Source of the DNA: JAQWCH01 sp050952725
GTDB lineage: Bacteria; Bacillota_I; Bacilli_A; RFN20; CAG-826
Reading direction: 5' to 3'
DNA: 64,000 bases
NCBI GenBank assembly: GCA_050952725.1
Contig: JBMNLN010000001.1
Span: 248,001 to 312,000, forward strand
This document shows, in pieces, positions 55,121 to 63,811 of this stretch (within the stretch, counting starts at the first letter, position 1; every line of letters begins with the position of its first letter). The translations under genes were made by a program, and so were the position numbers. The notes beneath the pieces were generated by a model, which saw only the letters and a program-made list of their open reading frames with translations, ran no database searches and was not told where the DNA came from.

Positions 55121-57595
55121 TTAGTCAACGATAGTCGGGGTAAAGACGCCCGGATCGGTGGGTTCAATTGCCGCTTTCGCTTGGTCAAATTGAGCCTTGA
55201 GTTGACGACGGGTGGCCCCATCGAGAACCTCGGTTAAGACCCAGAGACCTTTGAGTTTGAAGCTGGAGAGTCCGTAAGCAGCGGTCGGCATTTCGTAGGC
55301 CATCGTCTTGGAGACGCTAACCACCCAGCCTTGTCCACCGTTGTAGGACATTCTGATGATATTAGCATTGAAGAGTAGTTCAATTTCCGCCGTTGCGAAT
55401 TTTTGGAAACGTAACGGTTGGTCATCAGTAACAGCTTTCGCTTCATCGACTAGCGCCGTGTACTTACCAGCGATGCCTTTGTAGACTTGTCCACCAGTTG
55501 CGGTGAAGGAGTCTTCAACTAATGTTTCGCCTTCTAAGTGCCAGCCCGGAAGCGGATTTTCACGGCTGGTATCATTGGTGAAGATCGCCATATCACCAGC
55601 AGTGGTATAGGTGTTGAGGTAGGTTAAGGGGTCAGCATAGTCTGGTCCCCAACCCATGACGTGGATTCCATACTTTCCACTTTGCCCCATTCTGGAGTAA
55701 CTGTTGCCATCGACAACCATATCGACACCGATTAAATTGATTTGGAAGAATGGGTAGACGCCTCCTTCGCATTCGGGGAGACCCGAAGTGGAGTCGGTTT
55801 TAATCGTACAACCATTGGTCCGTTCGTTGAAGTCATCAATCCACCCTTGATCGAAGCGGTTGTAGTCCGCATCGGGGAGACCTAAGAATTCGGTCTTTAA
55901 AGGAAGGGCGATTTGATTTTCAGGATGAGCAGCGTTCCAAGCTGTAATTTCAGCTTTCGCATCGTCGACTAACGCGGCGACTTGAGTGTCGTCGAAGTTG
56001 GTGACACCATTGTAGTTGGTTTGACCAAGAGCTAAGATTTCGCTTGCCGGGCTATCAGAAATGGCCGCAGCATCAAACGCATCATAAACGTATTTGGTGA
56101 CGTAATCATTACCATCGCCATCAACGACGAAACCTTTCGCCGTATAGGTGTGGATTTGAATTTCGTCTTGAGCGCGGGTGTCAGCCCCACGGGCTTTGTT
56201 GTACTCTTTGAGATCGATGCCTTTTAAGAATAACTTGCGAACCGCGCGGAGTTTAACCGCGGTGTTCCAGTTTTCAACTTCAGCCGCCGTTAAGGTCGAT
56301 TTATCCTCTTCCCACATCGATTCAACATCGCGTTCGAGGTTGAGAATGAGGTGGAAAGCGTAGTCAACCGTTTCAATGTAACGGGAGTAAGCCGCACCAT
56401 TGGCTGGATTTTCTAAAGTTCCAGTTCCGTCTTTACCGGTGACGTATTTTTCCCATCCGACCGTGTCACGATCATTGACGGAGAAGCCATCAATCGCGCC
56501 ACTTTCGAATAAGGTTCGGAGATAGTCATAGCCAGATCCACTTGGATAGAGCGAATAGTGAACTTTATCGAGGTGGACATTTTTCTCATCCCAATATTCC
56601 GGGTTGCGCGCGTATTCAATTTCAGTTTCAGTCCATTTCGCCGCAGTATAAGCGCCGTTGTAGACCATATTTTCTGCGCTCATACCAAATTGGGCAAAGC
56701 CGACTTCATCGATGAAAGCGGCATTAACTGGTAAGAAGCAGGTGTAGGTTAAAACCGAGGGGAAATACGGAGCAGTATGGGTGAGGTTGAATTGGATTTT
56801 GTTATCGCCGACATCGGAGACACCAATTCTTTCGCCCGCAGCAATTGCTGGTAAATCAGCCGGGGCAATCGTGCCGACATCAACGCCATCAAAATAGAGA
56901 GCGCAGAAGTAAATCGAAGCACAAATGAGCATTTGTTGAGTGGCTTCATCGGCGTCATCAAACAGATTCTGCGGTAAAAGGGCAGGATAGCCTGGTTGGT
57001 CAACAAGAATTTGATTTTCGTCGTTGACGAAGACATAAAGACCCGCTTCATTTGCTAACCTTGTCATGACATAGGTGTATTCGGCATATTCCGCCCCACC
57101 TTGAATGAACATTGCAACGATATAAGCGGTTTCTGAACCATTAGTAAAATCAAGGTTCAATTTAATCGCTGTGATAAAGTCATCCGGCGTCACAAATTGC
57201 GGAACTGGTTCACCAGCGACTTCAGCGACATATTGCGTTCCATCATTTCTAACCCATTTAATGTCTTTTTTGATTTTGAATGTGAAGACGTCGTTTGAGG
57301 CATTGGCGGTTGCGCTTTCGGCTAACGCATAGGTCAAACGTCCGTACTCATCATTTTCAAGAAGTCCGTCTACGAAGTTGGCGATGTGTTGTCCGTCAGC
57401 GCCAGCTTGGCTGATGACCGGGTTAAAGGTTTCAGCATTGTAGGCCATAATGGCGTTATAATCCTTGTAGGCTTTTTTACCAGTAAGATATGGACCGGTG
57501 ACTTTTTGAGTCGGCCGGGTTTCTTTTTTGGTACAGCCCGCGAGAAGAACGCCGGCAAAGGCAAATACTAGAAGTGCTTTGCTAGATTTTCTCAT
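55121..57595 (-). CDS. oppA: Oligopeptide ABC transporter substrate-binding lipoprotein OppA
   Basis: An 824-residue lipoprotein. Signal peptide with lipobox Leu-Ala-Gly-Cys, Cys21 being the lipidation site. The rest is an SBP_bac_5 protein (Asp-Gly-Leu-Leu-Glu-Asn-Asp near 69-75, then the typical Val-Arg-Lys-Leu-Phe-Leu-Lys-Gly-Ile segment), but about 280 residues longer than Bacillus OppA, with insertions in several places. It captures peptides outside the membrane for OppBCDF. It is the 5'-most gene of the opp locus, with a GGAGGAAG ribosome site. Upstream lie a TATAAT, a perfect cre and a palindrome. Confidence 0.92.
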   Translation of the reverse strand: MRKSSKALLVFAFAGVLLAGCTKKETRPTQKVTGPYLTGKKAYKDYNAIMAYNAETFNPVISQAGADGQHIANFVDGLLENDEYGRLTYALAESATANASNDVFTFKIKKDIKWVRNDGTQYVAEVAGEPVPQFVTPDDFITAIKLNLDFTNGSETAYIVAMFIQGGAEYAEYTYVMTRLANEAGLYVFVNDENQILVDQPGYPALLPQNLFDDADEATQQMLICASIYFCALYFDGVDVGTIAPADLPAIAAGERIGVSDVGDNKIQFNLTHTAPYFPSVLTYTCFLPVNAAFIDEVGFAQFGMSAENMVYNGAYTAAKWTETEIEYARNPEYWDEKNVHLDKVHYSLYPSGSGYDYLRTLFESGAIDGFSVNDRDTVGWEKYVTGKDGTGTLENPANGAAYSRYIETVDYAFHLILNLERDVESMWEEDKSTLTAAEVENWNTAVKLRAVRKLFLKGIDLKEYNKARGADTRAQDEIQIHTYTAKGFVVDGDGNDYVTKYVYDAFDAAAISDSPASEILALGQTNYNGVTNFDDTQVAALVDDAKAEITAWNAAHPENQIALPLKTEFLGLPDADYNRFDQGWIDDFNERTNGCTIKTDSTSGLPECEGGVYPFFQINLIGVDMVVDGNSYSRMGQSGKYGIHVMGWGPDYADPLTYLNTYTTAGDMAIFTNDTSRENPLPGWHLEGETLVEDSFTATGGQVYKGIAGKYTALVDEAKAVTDDQPLRFQKFATAEIELLFNANIIRMSYNGGQGWVVSVSKTMAYEMPTAAYGLSSFKLKGLWVLTEVLDGATRRQLKAQFDQAKAAIEPTDPGVFTPTIVD

Positions 57596-57638
57596 AAAAC
57601 TTCCTCCTTTGTTTTGATAAAACCATCAAGATTTTATG

Positions 57639-57668
57639 ATTATATAAGCCTATCGAAAAAGCTGAAAA
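57639..57668 (-). promoter_or_regulatory. Candidate oppA promoter
   Basis: Minus-strand -10 TATAAT (57639-57644) with a weak -35 TTTTCA (57663-57668) 18 bases upstream. The predicted transcript leader is about 37 bases. Confidence 0.45.
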
Positions 57669-57698
57669 AAGTCATTAACTAGTAAGAAGGAACGGTTA

Positions 57699-57712
57699 TG
57701 AAAACGCTTTCA
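57699..57712. promoter_or_regulatory. CcpA binding site (cre) upstream of oppA
   Basis: TGAAAACGCTTTCA matches the catabolite-responsive consensus TGWAANCGNTNWCA at every position on both strands. It lies about 100-115 bases before the oppA ATG and about 30 bases upstream of the candidate -35, a position compatible with activation or with repression of a more distal promoter. CcpA itself is not encoded in this window. Confidence 0.7.
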
Positions 57713-57731
57713 AATTAATATGAAAATAGTT

Positions 57732-57750
57732 TACACGCATATTACGTGTA
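57732..57750. repeat. Inverted repeat TACACG-N7-CGTGTA upstream of oppA
   Basis: A perfect 6-7-6 palindrome 20 bases from the cre site, in the 255-base spacer before oppA. Size and symmetry suit a dimeric repressor operator. The regulator is unknown. The rest of this spacer (57751-57850) shows no gene. Confidence 0.4.
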
Positions 57751-57850
57751 GCGCGAGATAATAAATAAAGTCAATTTTGATGCGAGTTTTTCTTTTAAAA
57801 GCGCATTAGGAAATCTGAAAAACTTAAAAACCGATGAAAATCAAAAAAAG

Positions 57851-58240
57851 CTAGGTTAATTGAGAGATTATCAGGAAGTCAGTAATTAATCCCGTTATTA
57901 AACAAAACAAAGCTGCTAAATAGGGAGCGGTGCGAATCAACCATTTTTTCGCTCGCGTTTGCTCATCGAGACGGCCACTTAAATTTCCCGACTTCTTCCG
58001 TTCTTTAGCGTCGATGATATCTCCCGCTAAAAAGCCAATGAGAAAATAAAGCAATGCGAAGAAAATAAGCATGATTGCTGGATATTGCTGATTGATGGAA
58101 GCGCGGGGGAAAAGCGCGGTGTAATTAATTAACACCCACGGCAAAAAAGCAATGAGCGACGATCCCAAGATCATCGCTACAAGGGCGATTATCACCCGTT
58201 TATCACGAAGAGCATTTTTTATAAAATCAGGCTTTTTCAT
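57851..58240 (-). CDS. Membrane protein of unknown function (129 residues)
   Basis: Three predicted membrane helices (about 18-40, 53-75, 103-125). A basic loop lies between the second and third. An upstream non-ATG start would add seven residues; the ATG at 58240 is chosen although its ribosome site is weak. No family recognised. It stands alone between oppA and the divergent ATP-grasp gene. Confidence 0.5.
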   Translation of the reverse strand: MKKPDFIKNALRDKRVIIALVAMILGSSLIAFLPWVLINYTALFPRASINQQYPAIMLIFFALLYFLIGFLAGDIIDAKERKKSGNLSGRLDEQTRAKKWLIRTAPYLAALFCLITGLITDFLIISQLT

Positions 58241-58265
58241 ATCTTGTCCACATTCTAGCACGGAA

Positions 58266-58294
58266 TAGACAAACCCCGAAGAAAAAACTATACT
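58266..58294 (+). promoter_or_regulatory. Promoter of the TupA-like gene
   Basis: -35 TAGACA (58266-58271), 17-base spacer, -10 TATACT (58289-58294), with AGAGGAAAA as ribosome site before the ATG at 58312. The leader would be about ten bases. Confidence 0.6.
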
Positions 58295-58311
58295 TTGAAC
58301 AGAGGAAAATC

Positions 58312-59223
58312 ATGGCTAACCCTAATTTTAAAGAGAACAAAATCAAGCGTTTGATGGCAAAGTCACTTCAACCTTTATTACGAGTGCTCAACAAAAAACT
58401 CTACATCTCTTGGCAATATCGTTATATCACTGGGCATCGTTTGAATTGGAAAAATCCGAAGCGCTACACTGAAAAACTCCAATATCTGCGCCTTTATGTT
58501 TATCCCCAAGACCCCTTAGTCATTAAATGCGCTGATCGGGTTGGAGTGCGAGATTATGTCAAGGAGGTCGGACTAGAAGAAACGTTGATTCCTATTATAG
58601 GCACATATTGCAAGTTTGATGACATTCCTTGGGAAAAACTTCCTCGCGCTTTTGCGATGAAGTGCTCGCACGCTTGCGCCTTCAATTTAGTTACCAAAGA
58701 TAAAGAAAAAGTCGATTACCAACGAACGCGAAAGCAATTTAACCGCTACTTAAAAACGGACTATGGAAGAAAAACAGTTGAACTCCATTACTCCCCAATT
58801 GCCCCGCGCATTCTCATCGAGGAGCATCTTCTCCCTAATCAAACCGCTTTACCAGTGGAATATAAAATCCATGTCTTCAACGGTAAGGCACGCTATCTCT
58901 ATGTTGTCTCTAATCGCGGCGTCGATATTCGTTACGATAATTTGTTTATCGATTGGACCCCTTTTCCCGAAGCTCAATTTAATCATTGGTCTTCTAGCGA
59001 AAAACTGCCGCAAAAGCCATCTAATTTTGCAGAGATGGTCAAGATTGCCGAAACCCTCGCTGCTCCTTTTCCCTTCTGTCGCGTCGACCTTTACAACATT
59101 GAAAATAAAATCTATTTTTCCGAGATGACTTTCACCCCAGCCAAAGGCACATTAATATTTGATGATGATCAAGCTGATTTCATCATCGGTGAATGGCTGG
59201 ATATCTCAAAATATTTACGATAG
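58312..59223 (+). CDS. TupA-like ATP-grasp protein
   Basis: 303 residues resembling the ATP-grasp TupA family, named for teichuronopeptide synthesis in alkaliphilic Bacillus. Visible: Lys-x-Tyr-Thr-Glu-Lys-Leu-Gln near 56-63, Asp-Arg/Val-Arg-x-Tyr-Val near 76-85, Ala-Met-Lys-Cys-Ser-His-Ala near 120-126, Ile-Glu-Glu near 167-169 and Arg-Val-Asp-Leu-Tyr near 261-265, followed by Ser-Glu-Met-Thr-Phe-Thr-Pro. The family joins amino acids or similar groups to surface polymers, or works with glycosyltransferases. Its single-gene promoter faces the surface-polysaccharide operon at 59230-63811. Confidence 0.85.
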   Translation: MANPNFKENKIKRLMAKSLQPLLRVLNKKLYISWQYRYITGHRLNWKNPKRYTEKLQYLRLYVYPQDPLVIKCADRVGVRDYVKEVGLEETLIPIIGTYCKFDDIPWEKLPRAFAMKCSHACAFNLVTKDKEKVDYQRTRKQFNRYLKTDYGRKTVELHYSPIAPRILIEEHLLPNQTALPVEYKIHVFNGKARYLYVVSNRGVDIRYDNLFIDWTPFPEAQFNHWSSSEKLPQKPSNFAEMVKIAETLAAPFPFCRVDLYNIENKIYFSEMTFTPAKGTLIFDDDQADFIIGEWLDISKYLR

Positions 59224-59229
59224 TATTTT

Positions 59230-60135
59230 TTAATTCCACTTAGAATGCGGAAGCATCAATTCATAGAACATAAACGCATATTGATAATCAGCATAAGCTG
59301 CTAGGGCAGGAGCGCCTTCGGGTTTTAAACATGGATGGTCTAATAATTCGTAAGTGAGGCTAAAACCTTTAGCTCTTTTTAAAGCTTGTGGGTTAGTACT
59401 GAGAATTTTTTGCAAATTAATATAAAGAAGATTGGTATTTGCTCCACCCGCATCGGTATTGGTCACACAGATTTTTTTGAAAGAATGCTGAATGTATTGA
59501 TTACCATCAGCGACATAAAACGCAAAGTTAAAGGCCACGGTGCTACTGCGCGAAGCGGGCAGAAGTTCAGAGGGAATATTAGTCGCCCCTCGAAACGCCA
59601 TCAGGATCGTCGAGTAATTGATTAGTTCGTTTTTAAATATTTGGCCAAAACCTTCTTCTTTCAGTTGCATGCTCACCCGAGGACCAGTGCCATCGCAATA
59701 CATTAAGCCATCGGTGAGTTTAGAAAATGCTCCATAGGCAAAATTGCGTTTCGTTTTCATGAGGCAATTCCGAAAAGAATAATCGTTATAAAGCATCAGC
59801 ATGTTTCTTTCTTCTGGTTGCTGATAGCGTTCATATAATTCACTTTCATATCCTAATGCGTGGTCTGTGTCGAGGATATATTTTAGGGTAGCAGTCTCTT
59901 TATTGGAATCGTTTAACGAGCCATAGTAATGAAAGGAGGGATCGAAATCATCAAGATCGTATTCATAAGTGGCTTTTACCTTTTCTCTTAACTCATTGGG
60001 AAAAATCTCATAGTAGTTTTCGGTAAAATCTGCACTTTCAAATTGACCTCGCGAATAGAGTTCATCGAGTTCTACCCCACATGAGGTAAGAAGTAAAAGG
60101 CTCAAACTAAGGAAAACAAATTTGTTTTTGTTCAT
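59230..60135 (-). CDS. Lipoprotein of unknown function
   Basis: 301 residues, with a signal peptide and lipobox Leu-Thr-Ser-Cys, Cys19 being the lipidated residue. The mature part is soluble and acidic at first, with an aromatic-rich middle. I recognise no domain. Its ATG overlaps the end of the Wzy-like gene by 4 bases, so it belongs to the polysaccharide operon and might take part in polymer export or attachment; this is inference from context only. Confidence 0.6.
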   Translation of the reverse strand: MNKNKFVFLSLSLLLLTSCGVELDELYSRGQFESADFTENYYEIFPNELREKVKATYEYDLDDFDPSFHYYGSLNDSNKETATLKYILDTDHALGYESELYERYQQPEERNMLMLYNDYSFRNCLMKTKRNFAYGAFSKLTDGLMYCDGTGPRVSMQLKEEGFGQIFKNELINYSTILMAFRGATNIPSELLPASRSSTVAFNFAFYVADGNQYIQHSFKKICVTNTDAGGANTNLLYINLQKILSTNPQALKRAKGFSLTYELLDHPCLKPEGAPALAAYADYQYAFMFYELMLPHSKWN

Positions 60136-61595
60136 ACATTTTCCTCCTTGTTAGTCGGAATTTTCACTACGGGCGCAATCGCGCCATTTTTGTTTTTTTC
60201 TTTACGGATAGGCTTTTCCTCTTTTGTTTCCTCTCCCGCAGGACGGGGGAAATAAATATACCCTAAAAGGAATAAAGCGATTAGCCAAAGCTCACTCCGA
60301 GCGAAGGGAAAGAAATCGGTCATCCGCGTTTCTGCAGTGATTTCGGCAAACTGATGGAAAGGATAATTAAAAGCCACCAAGGTAAAGTAGGCGACTAGAT
60401 AAGAGGTGATTAAAGTGCGAATTAGGGGTGTATCGCGATCACTGCGGACATAGAGGATCGTTTTATACGCCGCTAAAATTGTAAAAACTCCCAAAAGCAA
60501 GAAAGGGATAATTCCCGTATGACGGAGCGTATCGAGTAAATAGTTTTGGGTCGTATACACAAAGGGACGATAACTCCGTGTTTCTAAGTAGATCGTTGTG
60601 CCAAACGGATAAAGGGTCGATTCGCGAATGGCAGTTAACCAAGGGGCAATATAAGAGTGGGCCATGACTTTATTGAGCAAAGGAATGCGATTGAGAAGCG
60701 AGACGATAAAACCCACATCAAACGCATACAAAATTCCCAGTAAAACCAAGAAAGCAAATCCTCCTAAAGCGACGTAACCAACAATTTTGAGAATGCGATT
60801 TGGTTTAGGGAAGATAGCTAGGAGTGCCACCACCACTAATGAGGGGAGAAGATAGATTAAAACTTTAAATAAAGGCAGGCTAAGCAAACCAAACACCCCA
60901 ATCGCCACAATACCTATCATTCCCCATTTCGCATAGCGATTGGGCCACTTTTCTTTTCGAAAATAAAGAATGGTCGGCAGTATCATGGAAAGTAAGAGGG
61001 TGACATAGAGCACTGGGACATTTAAAGTGCGCTCTCTTACTTCAAAGCCTGAGAGCCACTTCACATGTTCAGATATCGGTTTAAGTGCTCCAGCCAAGAA
61101 AATATATTCCCCTTGAAGACGAACGATATGGAATATGTTATAAGCATAGAAAGTGACAAAAAGACTAAGTAACAGCACTAAAGCAAGACCAGCAAACAGG
61201 GCTAAAAGCGCATAGAGAATTTTAAATTCTGTTAATTGCGCCATCGCAATCCCCAAGAGAAAAAAAGCAAGAAAAGCAAAAAAGAGTGAGATTGTCGCCA
61301 GAGTATCACCGAAATTAACCATTGGATTAATCGCGGTTAAAGCCCCATAAACAAAGAGTAATCCCGCCCCAACTAGAGCTGGTTTTTGTGTTTTCTCATC
61401 AAGAAAAATTGGCTTGAGAACCGGAAAGCAAAACACGGCTAAAACCACTCCGAAAAAGCGGAATATACTATCGATTTTAAAAAGGCCGAATGTTAAGAAA
61501 AATAATAGTTCTAATATGAGAAAAATGAATAGGGCGGTGTTGTTTTCTAAAATGGTTTTTTTCTGTTCTGGTTTAACTTTTTTTGTCTCTTCCAT
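60132..61595 (-). CDS. O-antigen ligase/polymerase-like membrane protein (Wzy/WaaL type)
   Basis: 487 residues from the ATG at 61595, which lies one base after the upstream stop codon with AAAGGATG ahead; the open frame continues further inside the previous gene. About 12 membrane helices, with a long external loop near residues 320-370 (Arg-x-x-Leu-Tyr-Pro-Phe-Gly) and a Tyr-Pro-Phe-His-Gln-Phe-Ala-Glu segment late in the protein, the general layout of O-antigen polymerases/ligases. The hydrophilic N- and C-termini are probably cytoplasmic. It would join repeat units delivered by a flippase such as the Wzx at 45934. Confidence 0.65.
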   Translation of the reverse strand: MEETKKVKPEQKKTILENNTALFIFLILELLFFLTFGLFKIDSIFRFFGVVLAVFCFPVLKPIFLDEKTQKPALVGAGLLFVYGALTAINPMVNFGDTLATISLFFAFLAFFLLGIAMAQLTEFKILYALLALFAGLALVLLLSLFVTFYAYNIFHIVRLQGEYIFLAGALKPISEHVKWLSGFEVRERTLNVPVLYVTLLLSMILPTILYFRKEKWPNRYAKWGMIGIVAIGVFGLLSLPLFKVLIYLLPSLVVVALLAIFPKPNRILKIVGYVALGGFAFLVLLGILYAFDVGFIVSLLNRIPLLNKVMAHSYIAPWLTAIRESTLYPFGTTIYLETRSYRPFVYTTQNYLLDTLRHTGIIPFLLLGVFTILAAYKTILYVRSDRDTPLIRTLITSYLVAYFTLVAFNYPFHQFAEITAETRMTDFFPFARSELWLIALFLLGYIYFPRPAGEETKEEKPIRKEKNKNGAIAPVVKIPTNKEENV

Positions 61596-61596
61596 A

Positions 61597-62538
61597 TTAC
61601 CAATAACATCCTTTCTCGACATTTTCATAGCCTTGTGGACGATGGAAAGGTCGAATCCAATGGGAATTAATATATTTTTGCACGTAGGGGCGGTTTTCCC
61701 AGCGTTTGCCGATAATGCCAAAAAGCAGTTGTGTGGCCCCGCCCGTTTGGATTGCTTGCTTCCCTAATTGTTTAATATACACGCAAAGCGCAGTTCCATA
61801 AACCCCCGAACCAACTAAAGCGATATCAAAATCAATTTGGAGAATGCGCATCTTCATATAATCTAAGGCTTCAAACCAATTGGAAAAACGCGCATCGCTT
61901 GCATCGGCAATTGTTTGAACCGCACGCAATGTTTTTAGTTCAAACTTCGGAAGAATATTGGCCTCAGGTGGAAAAATGTCCTCCCTTTTCACATATTGAG
62001 TTTGAATTTCCTCCTCTAACGGGGAGATAATTAGAACCTTCTTCCCTTCTAAAAGATGACTCCATTCTCCGAGTAATGGATCTAAAGCCCAGTTTTGCAC
62101 CACTTCAGCTTTTGGTGCATAAACATCGCGGAAATAATCTTCCATATGTAAGCCGGATATACCTAAAACATCCGCGTTTTGCAGGTCTTTTTGCAATAAA
62201 CGACCATAATGTTTTAAATTCTCATCATCAACTGGGAAAAATCCTCCGTTGTTTTTCATCGCGTACCTTACTTTCTTTTTAAAGGTATGCGCAAACTTAA
62301 ATTGGATTTTTTGAAAATTATTAAGCGCGCTGATTTCTGTTCCGCCAAGGCGAATCATCGCAAATGGACGCTGCGACTTCATCAAGTCGCTCACAACTTT
62401 TTTACTATATTCCAAGGTGATGTTTTTTTGTTTACCAATCCGATCATATCGCGGTTTACGCCGGAAAAGTTTATAGAACAAAACTTTAGGGGCGTTCCTT
62501 AAGAAATAAATTATGTATTTCCAACAACTATTTTTCAT
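61597..62538 (-). CDS. GT-D-like glycosyltransferase family protein
   Basis: 313 residues with a hydrophobic/basic N-terminus and no complete membrane helix. The core has Met-Ile-Arg-Leu-Gly-Gly-Thr-Glu near 61-68, Leu-Gly-Ile-Ser-Gly near 124-128, Val-Leu-Ile-Ile-Ser-Pro near 167-172, and Gly-Gly-Ala-Thr-Gln-Leu-Leu-Phe-Gly near 265-273, resembling GT-D-type glycosyltransferases such as DUF1792/GT101-like enzymes. Donor and acceptor unknown. Encoded between the patatin and the Wzy-like gene. Confidence 0.6.
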   Translation of the reverse strand: MKNSCWKYIIYFLRNAPKVLFYKLFRRKPRYDRIGKQKNITLEYSKKVVSDLMKSQRPFAMIRLGGTEISALNNFQKIQFKFAHTFKKKVRYAMKNNGGFFPVDDENLKHYGRLLQKDLQNADVLGISGLHMEDYFRDVYAPKAEVVQNWALDPLLGEWSHLLEGKKVLIISPLEEEIQTQYVKREDIFPPEANILPKFELKTLRAVQTIADASDARFSNWFEALDYMKMRILQIDFDIALVGSGVYGTALCVYIKQLGKQAIQTGGATQLLFGIIGKRWENRPYVQKYINSHWIRPFHRPQGYENVEKGCYW

Positions 62539-62548
62539 ATTTTCTCCC

Positions 62549-63811
62549 TTAGCCGTCCTCTTTAATGATTTTATCGACTATTTGCGACATAATTGCTAAA
62601 GTCACAAACTGGATATTTTCCCGATGTGTTTTTATCATTCTATCAAGATTAACCTTTTTTTGATTAGCCAAAACAATAATTTGACAAATTTCTTTCCGAG
62701 TCGGGGCAAAAACACTAAACTTTTCTTGAAAATCAGAAGTTTTTTGATAACGGGAGACGATTTTCTCATCAATCACAATACTGTTATCAATGACATCAAT
62801 AAATTCGCGAAGGTGATAACTCGGCGCAGGATCTACTCCAAATTCTTCAGCAGTGATTTCTAAAACACGCAACAGATAATCACCTGGATCATTGCGCATG
62901 CTACTTTCACGGCTAAGTAAAGCAAAAACGCGATTGCTATATTGAGGATTAGTTATAATCAGTCGATGGACAAAAGCACGACCATATTCATCAATTTTTT
63001 CATCGTTATAAAAAGTATATTTGTAACCTCTTCTTTTTTTGTAAGCTTTTAAACCATCGTTATACCCAAGGGCGATATTGCGCTGAATGACTTCTTGATC
63101 AAAATGAAGGACGCTGCCTAATTTCCATTCTGGCCCAATTGTCTTAACAATCGGAAGCCGACTTAAGGGGTTGTTGAAAAATGAACGCCCCCCATAGACA
63201 TCAACCACGATGATTTCTTCTCCGCCCAAATGCAAAGCGAATTCAATCGGAATATTATCGCGGTATCCACCATCAATATGTTTTTTACCATCGATTTCTA
63301 CCATTGGAAAAGCGGGAAATAAGGCGGATGAGGCTAATAGATATTTTTTGACCTTTTCTTTGGGAAGTTGATTGACTACAGTATCAATTTGTTTTAAAGA
63401 AGGCCAAATAACCGAAACAGTGCCTAAAGTCATATTGCTTTTTCGGATTAAATCAGCATCGATATATTGATCGATTAACTCATAAAAGGGGCTAACATCA
63501 AGTTGGCGATTTTTAAGATATGACTTAATCATTGCTTTTAATCGTCGTCCATTATCTTTGCTTACAGACTTTTGAATCGCGTGATAATCCAAATCAATCG
63601 CATTGTTGAGTACTTGGTCAATTGTGACGTTTTTCCAAAGTTTCATCGCCAAATCAAATTGATCAGTTGCGACAAAAAAACCAATTAACGCTCCGATTGA
63701 GGTGCCGGTGACTACATCAAAAGTGATTCCTAACTCTCGGAGAGCTTTCCAGACCCCCATTTCATAGGCCCCAAGGGTTCCTCCCCCCGAGAGCACCAGT
63801 GCTCTTTTCAT
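62549..63811 (-). CDS. Patatin-like phospholipase
   Basis: 420 residues. The oxyanion loop Gly-Gly-Gly-Thr-Leu-Gly is at 9-14, the nucleophile elbow Gly-Thr-Ser-Ile-Gly at 36-40 (Ser38), and the dyad Asp180 in Asp-Gly-Gly. All catalytic elements are intact, so it is probably an active acyl hydrolase acting on membrane lipids. No signal peptide; cytoplasmic or membrane-associated. The C-terminal 150 residues have no recognisable domain. It overlaps the preceding acetyltransferase gene by 4 bases and is followed by the glycosyltransferase gene after 10 bases. Confidence 0.88.
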   Translation of the reverse strand: MKRALVLSGGGTLGAYEMGVWKALRELGITFDVVTGTSIGALIGFFVATDQFDLAMKLWKNVTIDQVLNNAIDLDYHAIQKSVSKDNGRRLKAMIKSYLKNRQLDVSPFYELIDQYIDADLIRKSNMTLGTVSVIWPSLKQIDTVVNQLPKEKVKKYLLASSALFPAFPMVEIDGKKHIDGGYRDNIPIEFALHLGGEEIIVVDVYGGRSFFNNPLSRLPIVKTIGPEWKLGSVLHFDQEVIQRNIALGYNDGLKAYKKRRGYKYTFYNDEKIDEYGRAFVHRLIITNPQYSNRVFALLSRESSMRNDPGDYLLRVLEITAEEFGVDPAPSYHLREFIDVIDNSIVIDEKIVSRYQKTSDFQEKFSVFAPTRKEICQIIVLANQKKVNLDRMIKTHRENIQFVTLAIMSQIVDKIIKEDG

